A stretch of DNA of 64,000 nt from the NCBI GenBank assembly GCA_019638525.1, contig JAHBTO010000002.1, forward strand, positions 62,001 to 126,000, written 5' to 3'. Both the position numbers and the translations under genes were made by a program. Source of the stretch: Ferruginibacter sp. (GTDB taxonomy: Bacteria; Bacteroidota; Bacteroidia; Chitinophagales; Chitinophagaceae). The notes below the pieces were generated by a model that saw only the letters and a program-made list of their open reading frames with translations, had not been told where the DNA came from and made no database searches. Position 1 is the stretch's first letter, and every line of letters begins with the position of its first letter. Shown here piece by piece: positions 35,471 to 44,592 of this stretch.

Positions 35471-36970
35471 TTAATGATACAACATTTTAAAAGCATCGCC
35501 CATGCAAACGGCAATATTGCCTGCAGTCATTGCTTCCTGCGAATATTTACCTGCGGCTATATCGCCTGCAAGGCCATGCACATACACACCCAACATACAG
35601 GCCTGCATACTATCATAACCCTGTGCCAGCAATCCGGTGAGTATGCCCGTTAGCACATCGCCGCTGCCGGCTGTGGCCATACCCGGGTTACCGGTGCTGT
35701 TGAAATAACCTTTTTGGCCTGAACATGCAATAAAACTATAATGTCCTTTAAGTACTATGAAAATATTAAACTCATTTGCTTTTGCCAATGCTAATTGCAA
35801 GCGTTCAAAATTGTTTTGTGTTTTTCCAAACAGCCGTTCAAATTCTTTTGGATGTGGGGTGATGATTGAACCGGCCGGAATTGATGTAAACAATGAAGGC
35901 TCTTGGGCTATGATGTTTAATGCATCTGCATCTATCACAATTGGTTTATTGGCAGTACTGAATACATGCTGCAACAATTCTTTATGTGATGGAAATAAAC
36001 CGATACCCGGGCCGATACCAACTGCATCAAATTTTTCAATTGAAGGCGGGTGTTGAATAAAATTATCTCCTTCCACTTCGCACATAGCTTCGGGTACTAT
36101 AGCCTGCATAATTTGATAACCGCATTGGGGCACACAGGCCGTTAATTTACCAACACCGCTTTTTAAACAGCCAAGTGATGACAATACAGCGGCTCCCATC
36201 ATACCATAACTACCGCACATTAAAACTGCATGGCCATAATTGCCTTTGTGTGCAAAGTTTGATCTTGGCTTAAAAATATTTTTTATTGCATGCCTGTCAA
36301 TCATTTCAAAAATAGATGCTTCGTTATCTTCAAACAATTTGTGCAGGCCAATTTCAAGTAAATGTACCTGCCCGCAATAAGTTTCGTTTTCGGGCAACAG
36401 TAAAGCCAGTTTATAATTTTGAAAACTGAGAGTATGAGTTGCATTGATGATAGTATTGCCTGTTGAAGCTTTATCTGTAAATAAACCGGTTGGCATATCT
36501 ATCGATACCATCAATGCCTCCTGTAAGTTTAAATATTGTACCAGTTGGGCGCTTATTCCGTCAAGTGGTTTGTTTAGGCCAATGCCAAACAATGCATCTA
36601 CTATTACATCATCCTTATTAATTGTTGGGAAAAATTCGGTAGATTGTATAAAATGAATATCGGTTGTACATTGGTGAAGCCGCTCCAGGTTGAGCTGAAA
36701 ATCTTCGGTGCCTATTTTTCCAAATTCAAGAATGTAAACAGTAACCCTGCAATTATTTTGAATAAGTAATCTTGCAAGGGCAAGCCCGTCGCTGCCATTA
36801 TTTCCTTTACCACAAAATATGCGGAAGTGTTTTTGGGCAAACTCATTTTTAACAAGCCATCGGTAACATGCTGTGGCAGCCCTTTCCATGAGGTTGATGG
36901 AATTGATGGGTTCATTTTTTATACTATAAGCATCCCATTCTTTTACCTGTGCTGCCGAAAAGATTTTCAT
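35471..36970 (-). CDS. nnrD: Bifunctional NAD(P)H-hydrate epimerase/dehydratase
   Basis: A 499-residue metabolite-repair enzyme. The N-terminal YjeF domain (about 1-215) is the epimerase, with FCGKGNNGSDGLALARLL and DALFGIGLNKPL; the C-terminal ribokinase-like domain (about 225-499) is the ADP/ATP-dependent dehydratase, with GHAVLMCGSYGMMGAA, ITPHPKEFERLFG and GSGDVLTGILTGLL. It repairs NADHX and NADPHX formed by damage or heat. Both halves look complete and the length is normal for the fusion. Confidence 0.93.
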   Translation of the reverse strand: MKIFSAAQVKEWDAYSIKNEPINSINLMERAATACYRWLVKNEFAQKHFRIFCGKGNNGSDGLALARLLIQNNCRVTVYILEFGKIGTEDFQLNLERLHQCTTDIHFIQSTEFFPTINKDDVIVDALFGIGLNKPLDGISAQLVQYLNLQEALMVSIDMPTGLFTDKASTGNTIINATHTLSFQNYKLALLLPENETYCGQVHLLEIGLHKLFEDNEASIFEMIDRHAIKNIFKPRSNFAHKGNYGHAVLMCGSYGMMGAAVLSSLGCLKSGVGKLTACVPQCGYQIMQAIVPEAMCEVEGDNFIQHPPSIEKFDAVGIGPGIGLFPSHKELLQHVFSTANKPIVIDADALNIIAQEPSLFTSIPAGSIITPHPKEFERLFGKTQNNFERLQLALAKANEFNIFIVLKGHYSFIACSGQKGYFNSTGNPGMATAGSGDVLTGILTGLLAQGYDSMQACMLGVYVHGLAGDIAAGKYSQEAMTAGNIAVCMGDAFKMLYH

Positions 36971-37039
36971 ACTGTTAAGTTACGAAACCTTTGAAGTATC
37001 AAAGATTTTGATATCGGGCCAAAAAGAGTTACAGCAGGC

Positions 37040-37133
37040 AGCCTGGAAGTTGCTGGCCAGGCGACCAGCAACGGCGAAAATGGGTTGAGAAGAAATTTCA
37101 ATACCTGTGCATCCCGGCCTGAAGACCGGGGCG
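37040..37133. repeat. GC-rich paired-hairpin element (REP-like)
   Basis: A clearly more GC-rich piece in an AT-rich gap. It contains a perfect 8-bp inverted repeat (GTTGCTGG at 37049-37056 with CCAGCAAC at 37065-37072) and a second hairpin CCCGG-CCTGAAGA-CCGGG (37113-37130). Two hairpins separated by a spacer are the layout of REP/BIME-like palindromic elements. No second copy was noticed in this window. A small RNA is the alternative. Confidence 0.45.
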
Positions 37134-37150
37134 TAATAAATTTTTAAATA

Positions 37151-37190
37151 AAAAAGGGCTTAACAAGCCATTTGGTGGTTTATAAAGCCC
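37151..37190 (-). terminator. Terminator-like hairpin after the broken lipoprotein gene
   Basis: GGGCTT (37156-37161) pairs with AAGCCC (37185-37190), with additional pairing inside (ACCA/TGG), and on the minus strand a T-rich run follows. It lies 24 nt beyond the lipoprotein stop. Confidence 0.6.
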
Positions 37191-37213
37191 GGTTGTAAAA
37201 GAGATGAAATTAT

Positions 37214-37948
37214 TTAGTCCTTTCCCCTGTCCAGGTTCCAGATCCATAACAATTGCTGTAAGTGCCGGATCGTTTGCCCATTAGATGAAATAGTGCCTGT
37301 TATTATGGTCCCTTTATAACTACAATCCGGCAGGTGTATAACGGGGTCTTCCGAAAAAGCTGACAGCTGATTAATAGTAAGTGTTCCAAACATTTTTGGA
37401 GGAGGAAAGGGGTCACCATTTTCTTTATAATGGCCATTCATTACGCCTGCATTTATTACCATATTAAACGTTCCAGACGAGCGATTGCTAAGAAAAGTAT
37501 CTTCATAACACTTTACCAATGAATCTGATTTTTCTTTAAGCACCGATATTCCCGAATTTGGATGTCCTGCAATATTAATACCTGTAATAGTTGGGTTGCC
37601 GCCTGTTGCAGTCGTTGAAAAAACAAATGAATTAGCACCTGAAGTAAAAGTAATGGTTAAGGCCTGGTTTTGTGCAACTGTCTGGGCAGAAGTATATGTT
37701 GTTGCAACGCCGTCAATTTTTAAAACTGCGTTTAATGTATTGTCGTTATTTACATTTATTTCTAAATTCCCTGATGAGCCAGTGAAAACTCCTTTGTAGA
37801 CTCCGTAGTTACTGTTATTAAAAGCTACTTTAGCAATTGGTGTATTTGAAAAGCTGCTGCCCGGAGGGTTGTTATCATCGCTTTTTTAGCAGGCACTAAA
37901 CATCATAACGGTGAGTGGCAATATGAGTAATAAAAATTTCTGTTTCAT
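37214..37948 (-). pseudogene. Lipoprotein gene with a stop codon directly after the lipobox Cys
   Basis: Minus-strand ATG 37948 opens a typical lipoprotein signal (MKQKFLLLILPLTVMMFSAC). The next codon is TAA (plus 37886-37888); the same frame then continues with KSDDNNPPGSS, a normal start of a mature Bacteroidota lipoprotein, and stays open for about 220 codons to the stop at 37214. The mature part looks like a small beta-sandwich lipoprotein (repeated T/S/G/N strands); no family recognised. The frame was checked codon by codon. Without the stop it would be 244 residues. One base change restores it, so a sequencing error or a very recent knock-out are both possible. The next start in frame (GTG 37543) would remove the signal. 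Confidence 0.8.
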
Positions 37949-38033
37949 ATTATATGTTTTAAATGGTGAAATATATAATCTTAATAAAATTGATGGTTGA
38001 TAATGTAAAAATGAAAATTGCTGATGGGGAAAA

Positions 38034-38054
38034 CAATTCCACTTAAGGGGAGAG
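38034..38054. promoter_or_regulatory. Imperfect CCCC-N4-GGGG palindrome before the lipoprotein gene
   Basis: CAATTCCAC-TTAA-GGGGAGAG, related to the three better sites at 38299, 43861 and 48119, with one mismatch in the left arm. It lies about 90 nt upstream of the lipoprotein start; about 32 nt after it, on the minus strand, comes TACATTAT, a -7-like element shared with the solo LuxR gene's promoter. Confidence 0.4.
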
Positions 38055-38055
38055 G

Positions 38056-38253
38056 TTACAGGAACCAGAACTTTATCAACGCCTCAATCTTATTGCTTAC
38101 TTTAAGTTTGCGATAAATATTCTTGAGATGTTTCTTCACCGTTTCGGCAGTTATGCCAAGTTCAGTAGCAATGCTGCGATACGACATGCCCTTGGCCAAA
38201 AGGCCCAATACCTCTTTCTCCCTGGGGGTTACTTTTTTAGCAGTAATTTTCAT
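38056..38253 (-). CDS. Free-standing LuxR-type DNA-binding domain
   Basis: A 65-residue protein starting at ATG 38253 (MKITAKK); the frame is open further up but only to a TTG. It is nothing but a LuxR/GerE helix-turn-helix: TPREKEVLGLLAKGMSYRSI, AETVKKHLKNIYRKL. There is no receiver or sensor domain. Its recognition helix and the following residues (ETVKKHLKNIY, KL, NKIEAL) are nearly identical to those of the response regulator at 43969-44592, so the two probably bind the same DNA. Single-domain LuxR proteins can act as constitutive activators or as competitors. Its own promoter carries the CCCC-ATTTA-GGGG palindrome. Confidence 0.85.
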   Translation of the reverse strand: MKITAKKVTPREKEVLGLLAKGMSYRSIATELGITAETVKKHLKNIYRKLKVSNKIEALIKFWFL

Positions 38254-38298
38254 ACTGATGATGTTAAATGTAAAAATGAAAAAGCTGTACGGATATTT

Positions 38299-38320
38299 CA
38301 ATCCCCATTTAGGGGTATTG
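38299..38320. promoter_or_regulatory. CCCC-N5-GGGG palindrome before the solo LuxR gene
   Basis: CAATCCCC-ATTTA-GGGGTATTG. On the minus strand it is followed after about 31 nt by TACATTTA, a -7-like element, and after a further short leader by the start codon at 38253. Position just upstream of -33 suits an activator. Confidence 0.55.
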
Positions 38321-38382
38321 CACAAAAAAATATTTTAAGTACCTGTTACAAAAAAATTGATACCGGCAACTGCCTCCAAATA

Positions 38383-38409
38383 AAAAACCCCGCAACAGAA
38401 GTTGCGGGG
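38383..38409 (-). terminator. Rho-independent terminator of the large repeat-protein gene
   Basis: A 9-bp perfect stem (CCCCGCAAC at 38388-38396 with 38401-38409), 4-nt loop AGAA, and on the minus strand a T run (A run at plus 38382-38387). It lies 28 nt after the stop codon. Confidence 0.9.
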
Positions 38410-38436
38410 GTAAAACTAACGCTGATATGAGAAGAA

Positions 38437-41400
38437 CTAATTCTGCCTTATTATTTTTCCGGTTACAGAATAATTTCCCACAATCACCCTGTATAAAAGG
38501 ATTGCTTCACGGATATTATTAAAGGTAATTTTGTTACTGTTTCCTTTAGTTAACATCATGTTTGTTGCTTTCAGCAATTTGCCCTCGGCAGTTATTAGTT
38601 GTACGGTTGCCATTCCGCTTACCGGTGAGTTAACTTGTAATGTAAAGTCTCCACGGTGAGGGTTGGGGTATGCATTTGAACGCAGCGTTTCAGTTACCTG
38701 TATTGTTTTAGCAGCAACTCCTTTTTCATTCAACCCGTTTTTGCCTGTTTCGGCAAATGTTGTGGGTGGATTTACCGAAAGTTGGTAACAGGTAAATGAC
38801 AATGTATTTGTGCTGATGCCGATGGAGTAACTTGTATTGGCTGCCAACACATATTCTTTGCTGGTTGCAGTTGTATTTACAGGCACCAATGCAGGCGTGT
38901 TACCGGCAGTTACATACAAGTCGAAATTATAATTTACTGAAGGATGTGTAACAGATATGATATAGTTACCGGCGCCATCTGTTGTAAACTTAAACCAATC
39001 AGCCAGGTCGGTTGCAACTGCCAATCGTGCTGCAATTATTTCAGTAACATTAATAGTTTTTGCATGGCTCTTATTGTTATTGCCTTCGTACTGGTCGGTA
39101 CCATTATCAACAACAGTGATGGTTTTTGTAGTGGTACATCCTCTTGCATCTTTAGTGTAAACATTATAAGTACCGCCGCTTACATTTGCAAACAATCCCG
39201 ATGACTGGTAGCTAATATCATCTAAACTATATTCATAAGGTGCAGTACCACCCGATGCAATTGCAGTAATGGTACCTAAACTTATACAACCATTTACATT
39301 TGTTTTTGTAAGTGTTAATTTTAGGTTTGCAGCAGGTTGAGAAACATTGATGATTTTTGATACGATACATCCATTGTCGTTATCCGTTACCTTCAAGGTA
39401 TAGTTTGCTGCCTTTAAATTACTGATGTCTTCGGCAGTTTCATTAAATCCTCCACCCGAAGTCCACAGGTAAGTAAAGCCTAATCCACTGCCGCCCGTAA
39501 TGGTTGCATCAATAGCGCCGTTTGCTCCGCCACGGCAAGATACTGGTGTTACCACTTCAGTTATATTTATCTGTGGATAAGATTCAAGGTTTACCTCAAG
39601 GTTTGCAGTACATCCCTTAGTATCGGTTACGGTTAAATTATATATTCCTGCATAAAGGTTATTTGGATCCTGTGCATTGGAAGTATAACCACCGGGACCG
39701 GTCCAGTTATAAGTTTTAGCGCCTGAACCTCCGCTAACAGTAATGAATATACGGCCGTTGTTTGATGTACCGCATGGCCGTATAGTATTATCAAGCACCA
39801 CAGTAAGCAATGCAGGTTGTGTAACTGTCCTGGTCACAAAATCAGAGCAACCATTGGCATCTTTAACACCTACTACATAAGTACCTGCCAGCAGGTTGCT
39901 GAACACATTACTTGTTTGCCATGCACCGGCGTTAATATTATAAGTATGTGGCGCCACTCCGCCAGCAGTATTAACGGTAATGCTTCCGGTGGCTGTGCCA
40001 TAGCAGCTTACCGGTATTATGGTTGTTGTTGGGTTGATAGTAGAACCGCCGGTTATGGTATAAGCTCCATTAACGGTGCAGCCATTTGCATCGGTAACAA
40101 CTACTGAATATGCGCCAGCCGGAACATTGCTGATGGTTTGTGTAGTTGCCCCGTTATTCCACAAATAAGTATAAGGGGTTGTGCCGCCTGCGGCAGTTGC
40201 TGTGGCGCTTCCATTGCACGAAGCCGTTGTGCCGCTCATGGTAACCGTTAGTAATGCCGGTTCGGTAACATAATATCCATCATTTACTATACAACCGTTG
40301 GCATCAGTAACCACTACAGTATAAGCGCCTGCGGCTAATGCGCTGATGGTAGCGGTATTAGCGCCATTGCTCCATGCATAAGTATAAGGAGTTGTTCCGC
40401 CACTGACATTGGCAACAATGCTTCCATTGTTTGCTCCAAAGCAACTGATGTTAGTACCTGCAAGGTTAATGGCAAGCGCTGCTGCCGGCTCTGTGAGTGT
40501 AACATCAAGCGATGCTGTAGATCCATTTGCATCGGTAAGCGATAAATGATAAGTGCCTGCCGACAAGTTACTGATATCTTCTGTAGCAGCATTGTAGCCT
40601 GCATCGCCGGTTTTTGTCCAGGCAAATGTATATGGTGCAAGGCCGCCACTAACAGTAACATCAATTGCGCCTGTATTTTGTCCGTAACAATAAATATTTG
40701 TTGCCTGTGTAAGCGTAACTGTTACAGTTGTTCCATTGCAGGAGCCGGGTACGGGCTGAAAGCCGATGGCAGGATCATTGTCTGTACCGTTTATAAGCCA
40801 TGGACTGTAATTAACAGTTGTGGGTGTAATTTTCTGCAATACATTTTGCGCAGCAGCAGCGCCATACCAGTTGCAGTTTGCATTTATTGTTTGGCTCGTT
40901 GTTCCATTATTGATGGAAATGGAGTCGCCGGTGAAGCTGTTGTTATTCATATTTGCAAGGATACCGTTTGCAAGTCCGCCGAACTGACCATTCATCGCAT
41001 GAAAAAATACAACTGATTGTTTAAAACCACTTATTTTATTTGCATTGATGTTAAGCACTGCATTTGCCGGTAATGAAATAGTGGATGATCCGCTATTGGA
41101 AGAGATAAGAATTGCAGTTCCTCCGGGAAAATTTGGCCCTCCGGCTCCCGGGGAAAGATTAACACCTGTAAAACTAACCTCATTGCTGTCAATGGTGATC
41201 ACATTAAACACTCCTGAGGGCCTGATGCCAAATGGAGATGAATTTGTCCAAAGACTATAATCCCCGGTAAAACTTAGTGTATTCCTTTTAACAATGGCTT
41301 CGGCATTCAATACCGATGCCGATGTAGAAAGGATTATCATAGATCCGTTTGACAGACCTGTGCCGTCAATACTTATTGTATTATCCTGGATGGTCATCTT

Positions 41401-43680
41401 ATTCACCCCGCTTGGATCTGTTCCACCGCTCCTTTGGCTAAGTATGGCGTTTCCCCTTGAATTCTGGATAAGATTGTTCCTGACCATAAAAGTTGCCGGT
41501 TCCGGAATATTACTGTAAAGACTGAATCCTGTATTACAATTGTACACTTTATTATTTTCTATCACTGTATTACCAATACGTGATGTTGTAATGGCCAGGT
41601 AAGGTGCATTGAAATGATTACCGGAGATGGTAAGATTGTCCACTTTTACAGTTGACCCGAAATTCATTCCCGTTTGTTTCCTGTCGAAACTGGCACTGCT
41701 ATTAACAAATGAATTACCCGATACAAAAACACCGTTAATTCCATTGAGCAAAATAGACGTACTGTTGTTGAAACCGTTATTTTTCTCGAACCGGTTATTA
41801 CTAATATTGTAATTAAAGGTTGACAATGGTGTTATATTCTTTCCGGTAATACCTATTGGAATTGTATAGGAATTAATAATGAACCTGTTGTAAGAAATTT
41901 CGATTTGACTAAAACCTACCGTATTGTTGATTTGCTGAAATTGTGCTGTTGCAGCCATGTTGAACGTAAATCCTTTGAAATTGATATTGCTGGCGGCAAT
42001 GTTATAGGCTCCACCAGAAATCACTGCTTCGGCATTGCGGCCTGCATTGAGTTGCAAAGGATCTGTGGCATCATTGGGCGAAATCTGATAATTGGGCCCT
42101 AAAACCGTAATTGATTTACTGATATTACCAGATGAAATATGATTGCCTGCATCCACAAAAATAGTATCTCCGGCCTGTGCTTTGTCGAAAGCAGCACCAA
42201 TAGTAGCCAATGGAAAAGCGGCCGAACCATTATTATTATCATTGCCCACAGCAAGTGTATATATATCGCCTGCCTGGCTATTATCATTAACATAAAATGT
42301 TTTTGGCCCTGCCAATACACTCTCGTCGTTGTTGTATTTATAAACTTCAAAGCCATTAGTTCCATTGTTGGCCGCAAAATAAACGGGGTTACCGGGAGTA
42401 AAAGTATTAGGAACAGAATTTCCGGATGGGTTGATATCTGCAACCATCACCGTATTTAAAGCTGTTCCGTCTGTTATCCAAAGCTCTCCGCCATTTGTAC
42501 CGTTATTAGAGGAAAAAATAATAGTATTTTCTGAAACGGTTAAACCGGCGGGGCCACTGCCATTGCTTCCCGGGTTTATGTCTTTTACCATGGATGCGGC
42601 AGATCCGTCAAACTTCCAAAGTTCACTTCCGTTGGCAGGCGTAAAAGCATTAAAATAAAGGGTATTATTCAATGCAGTCAAAAAAACCGGATTTGAGCTG
42701 CCGGATCCGGGTACAATTTCAGCGGCCAACAGGGTACCAGCCGCTGTGCCATCCGTTTTCCATAATTCTTTACCATTCACACCATCGTTTGCTGCAAAGT
42801 ATAAGGTGGAACCAATGTTTGCAAAAGCAGGGTAGAGGTTTGTGCTATATACACTGTTGAACTCGTACATCGGAACGGTTCCTGCGGCTGTTCCATCGGT
42901 AACAAATAATACCGAATTGTTGTTGGCAGTTTTCCCTGTCATAAAACAAACCTTGCTTCCTGCACTCATAAAATAACCCATGCCGAAATATTCGGTGCCG
43001 AGGTCTCTTAGCAGTATTGTACCTGCGGCGGTACCATCACTGCGCCAGATGGCATCATAACCGGTGCCCCATTGGTCGTACAATAGAAAATACAACATCC
43101 CATTGATGACTTTCATCCAAGCGCCTTCGGGTGCCGTTCCTGCATAACCGCTGAATTCATATACAAGCGAAGTACCTGCCACTGTACCGTCGGTTCTTCT
43201 TAACTGCAGTTTGTTGTTGTTAGCAACAACCGTATAATATACATAACCATTCATTGGTTCTAATTGATAAACAGGGCCACCACCTGCAGTTGCCGTGGGG
43301 TTGAATTGTTCCAGCGGGATGGTGCCTGCCTGTGTGCCATCGCTAACCCATATTACACTATTATTGGGCGCAAAGTTGTCGCCGGTAAAGACAACCTTAT
43401 CGCCCAGTTTGGCCAGTATGGTTGCTTTGCTGTTATTATAACCGGGGTAGGTAAGGTCGAGCTTTATGGTGCCCGCTGCCGTACCATCTGTCCTGAACAG
43501 GCTGGGGTAAACGTCTGCATCATCATCATCTTCATTAAAGAATGTGTAGTTGGTTGTTTTAATTATCTGTTGGATGGTTCCGCTATTATTTCCCGGGAAA
43601 ACATCTTTTAGCATCAATGGATTTTGTGCATCTACAACCATTGTGCTTATTAACAATAGTAAACTGATTAGCTTTTTCAT
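38437..43680 (-). CDS. Giant T9SS-exported surface protein with ELK, beta-helix and SprB repeats
   Basis: A 1747-residue exported protein. It starts with a signal peptide (1-19, MVVDAQ). Residues about 20-470 hold eight ELK/hyalin-like repeats around the motif (L)W-x-(T/S)DGT-x-AGT. Residues about 480-990 are a right-handed parallel beta-helix with Asn-rich turns (right-handed repeats such as NNTISIDG and GNHFNAP). Residues about 1010-1540 are seven SprB-type repeats, each with C-x-G, GG-x-x-PYTY-W and AGTY-x-V-x-V-DANGC. A PPC-like domain follows (about 1560-1650), then a type A T9SS sorting domain with AYPNPHRGDFTLQV and a final YSVTGKIIRQN. The protein should be exported by T9SS and fixed on the cell surface. 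Function may be adhesion or motility; no enzyme is visible. The gene lies downstream of the sensor/regulator pair. Confidence 0.93.
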   Translation of the reverse strand: MKKLISLLLLISTMVVDAQNPLMLKDVFPGNNSGTIQQIIKTTNYTFFNEDDDDADVYPSLFRTDGTAAGTIKLDLTYPGYNNSKATILAKLGDKVVFTGDNFAPNNSVIWVSDGTQAGTIPLEQFNPTATAGGGPVYQLEPMNGYVYYTVVANNNKLQLRRTDGTVAGTSLVYEFSGYAGTAPEGAWMKVINGMLYFLLYDQWGTGYDAIWRSDGTAAGTILLRDLGTEYFGMGYFMSAGSKVCFMTGKTANNNSVLFVTDGTAAGTVPMYEFNSVYSTNLYPAFANIGSTLYFAANDGVNGKELWKTDGTAAGTLLAAEIVPGSGSSNPVFLTALNNTLYFNAFTPANGSELWKFDGSAASMVKDINPGSNGSGPAGLTVSENTIIFSSNNGTNGGELWITDGTALNTVMVADINPSGNSVPNTFTPGNPVYFAANNGTNGFEVYKYNNDESVLAGPKTFYVNDNSQAGDIYTLAVGNDNNNGSAAFPLATIGAAFDKAQAGDTIFVDAGNHISSGNISKSITVLGPNYQISPNDATDPLQLNAGRNAEAVISGGAYNIAASNINFKGFTFNMAATAQFQQINNTVGFSQIEISYNRFIINSYTIPIGITGKNITPLSTFNYNISNNRFEKNNGFNNSTSILLNGINGVFVSGNSFVNSSASFDRKQTGMNFGSTVKVDNLTISGNHFNAPYLAITTSRIGNTVIENNKVYNCNTGFSLYSNIPEPATFMVRNNLIQNSRGNAILSQRSGGTDPSGVNKMTIQDNTISIDGTGLSNGSMIILSTSASVLNAEAIVKRNTLSFTGDYSLWTNSSPFGIRPSGVFNVITIDSNEVSFTGVNLSPGAGGPNFPGGTAILISSNSGSSTISLPANAVLNINANKISGFKQSVVFFHAMNGQFGGLANGILANMNNNSFTGDSISINNGTTSQTINANCNWYGAAAAQNVLQKITPTTVNYSPWLINGTDNDPAIGFQPVPGSCNGTTVTVTLTQATNIYCYGQNTGAIDVTVSGGLAPYTFAWTKTGDAGYNAATEDISNLSAGTYHLSLTDANGSTASLDVTLTEPAAALAINLAGTNISCFGANNGSIVANVSGGTTPYTYAWSNGANTATISALAAGAYTVVVTDANGCIVNDGYYVTEPALLTVTMSGTTASCNGSATATAAGGTTPYTYLWNNGATTQTISNVPAGAYSVVVTDANGCTVNGAYTITGGSTINPTTTIIPVSCYGTATGSITVNTAGGVAPHTYNINAGAWQTSNVFSNLLAGTYVVGVKDANGCSDFVTRTVTQPALLTVVLDNTIRPCGTSNNGRIFITVSGGSGAKTYNWTGPGGYTSNAQDPNNLYAGIYNLTVTDTKGCTANLEVNLESYPQINITEVVTPVSCRGGANGAIDATITGGSGLGFTYLWTSGGGFNETAEDISNLKAANYTLKVTDNDNGCIVSKIINVSQPAANLKLTLTKTNVNGCISLGTITAIASGGTAPYEYSLDDISYQSSGLFANVSGGTYNVYTKDARGCTTTKTITVVDNGTDQYEGNNNKSHAKTINVTEIIAARLAVATDLADWFKFTTDGAGNYIISVTHPSVNYNFDLYVTAGNTPALVPVNTTATSKEYVLAANTSYSIGISTNTLSFTCYQLSVNPPTTFAETGKNGLNEKGVAAKTIQVTETLRSNAYPNPHRGDFTLQVNSPVSGMATVQLITAEGKLLKATNMMLTKGNSNKITFNNIREAILLYRVIVGNYSVTGKIIRQN

Positions 43681-43860
43681 TTTTTAATGATTTAGGTTTT
43701 GTTTGATTGTTTTGAAAAATCAGTTAACAAGAAGTAAGGATTTTTTACAAGAAACGGTAAGCGTTATGGATTTTCTATGAGGATTACACGGATTATAAAA
43801 CAGTGAAATCACCGTTTTTATCCATTCATGCATAAAATTGTTACAAACCGGGTTTTAAAT

Positions 43861-43883
43861 CAATTCCCCTTTCGGGGAATATT
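43861..43883. promoter_or_regulatory. CCCC-N4-GGGG palindrome upstream of the giant protein gene
   Basis: CAATTCCCC-TTTC-GGGGAATATT, about 180 nt upstream of the giant gene's start codon and 86 nt downstream of the response regulator stop. Arms match the other two perfect sites. A clear -7 element was not found at the same distance as in the others, so the promoter position is uncertain. Confidence 0.5.
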
Positions 43884-43968
43884 TTTTTTACTGCCGGTTT
43901 TTTAAATGGAGATTACCTGTTTTATAGGTGCAGGGGGTAGTATTTATTCAACATCAAAAAAAATATGA

Positions 43969-44592
43969 CTACAGCAGTTTGTATTTATTAAGCGCTTCAA
44001 TTTTGTTTTGAACATGCAATTTTTGATAAATATTTTTAAGGTGCTTTTTTACCGTTTCGTGTGTAACGCCCAGTTTTTCTGCAATTTCCTTGTATAGCAA
44101 ACCCTTTGCTAACAACTCAAGCACTTCTTTTTCACGGGTACTCAGCAATAAGTTTTGGGCTTGCAATGCCGGTTTCTGAAAACTGCTTATAACCTTTCGG
44201 GCAATGAAGGGGCTCATGGGCGAGCCACCGTTATACAAATTCCTAATGGCAATACATATCTCAGATGCTGTAACGGGTTCTTTTAGTATATAACCCGATG
44301 CACCGCATTTAAGCGCTTCATAAATGGTATCATTATCATCATGGATACTGCAAACCATAAACTGTGTTTGTGTTAAAATGTTTTTCATCCGTACAATCAA
44401 TTCGGTTCCCTTCATGCCGGGCAGGCTGATATCGGCAATAACAATATCGGGCGCATTAACCGGAAGATCAGCAATTGCTTTTTCGGCACTTGAATAAGAG
44501 CCGGCTAGAAAAAAATCGTTTTCGCTGCTAATGATGGCTTCAAGCCCGTTGCGGAATTGCTCGTTGTCTTCTACAATTGATATGGTTATCAT
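43969..44592 (-). CDS. NarL/FixJ-type response regulator
   Basis: A 207-residue response regulator. The receiver (1-120) has Glu8/Asp9 and phosphorylation site Asp54 in VIADISLPGM; the C-terminal LuxR domain (about 145-207) carries STREKEVLELLAKGL and HETVKKHLKNIYQKL. It overlaps the sensor-kinase gene by 4 nt and must be its partner. The DNA-binding domain is almost the same as that of the solo LuxR protein downstream. Likely target: the CCCC-N4-GGGG palindromes in this cluster. Confidence 0.93.
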   Translation of the reverse strand: MITISIVEDNEQFRNGLEAIISSENDFFLAGSYSSAEKAIADLPVNAPDIVIADISLPGMKGTELIVRMKNILTQTQFMVCSIHDDNDTIYEALKCGASGYILKEPVTASEICIAIRNLYNGGSPMSPFIARKVISSFQKPALQAQNLLLSTREKEVLELLAKGLLYKEIAEKLGVTHETVKKHLKNIYQKLHVQNKIEALNKYKLL

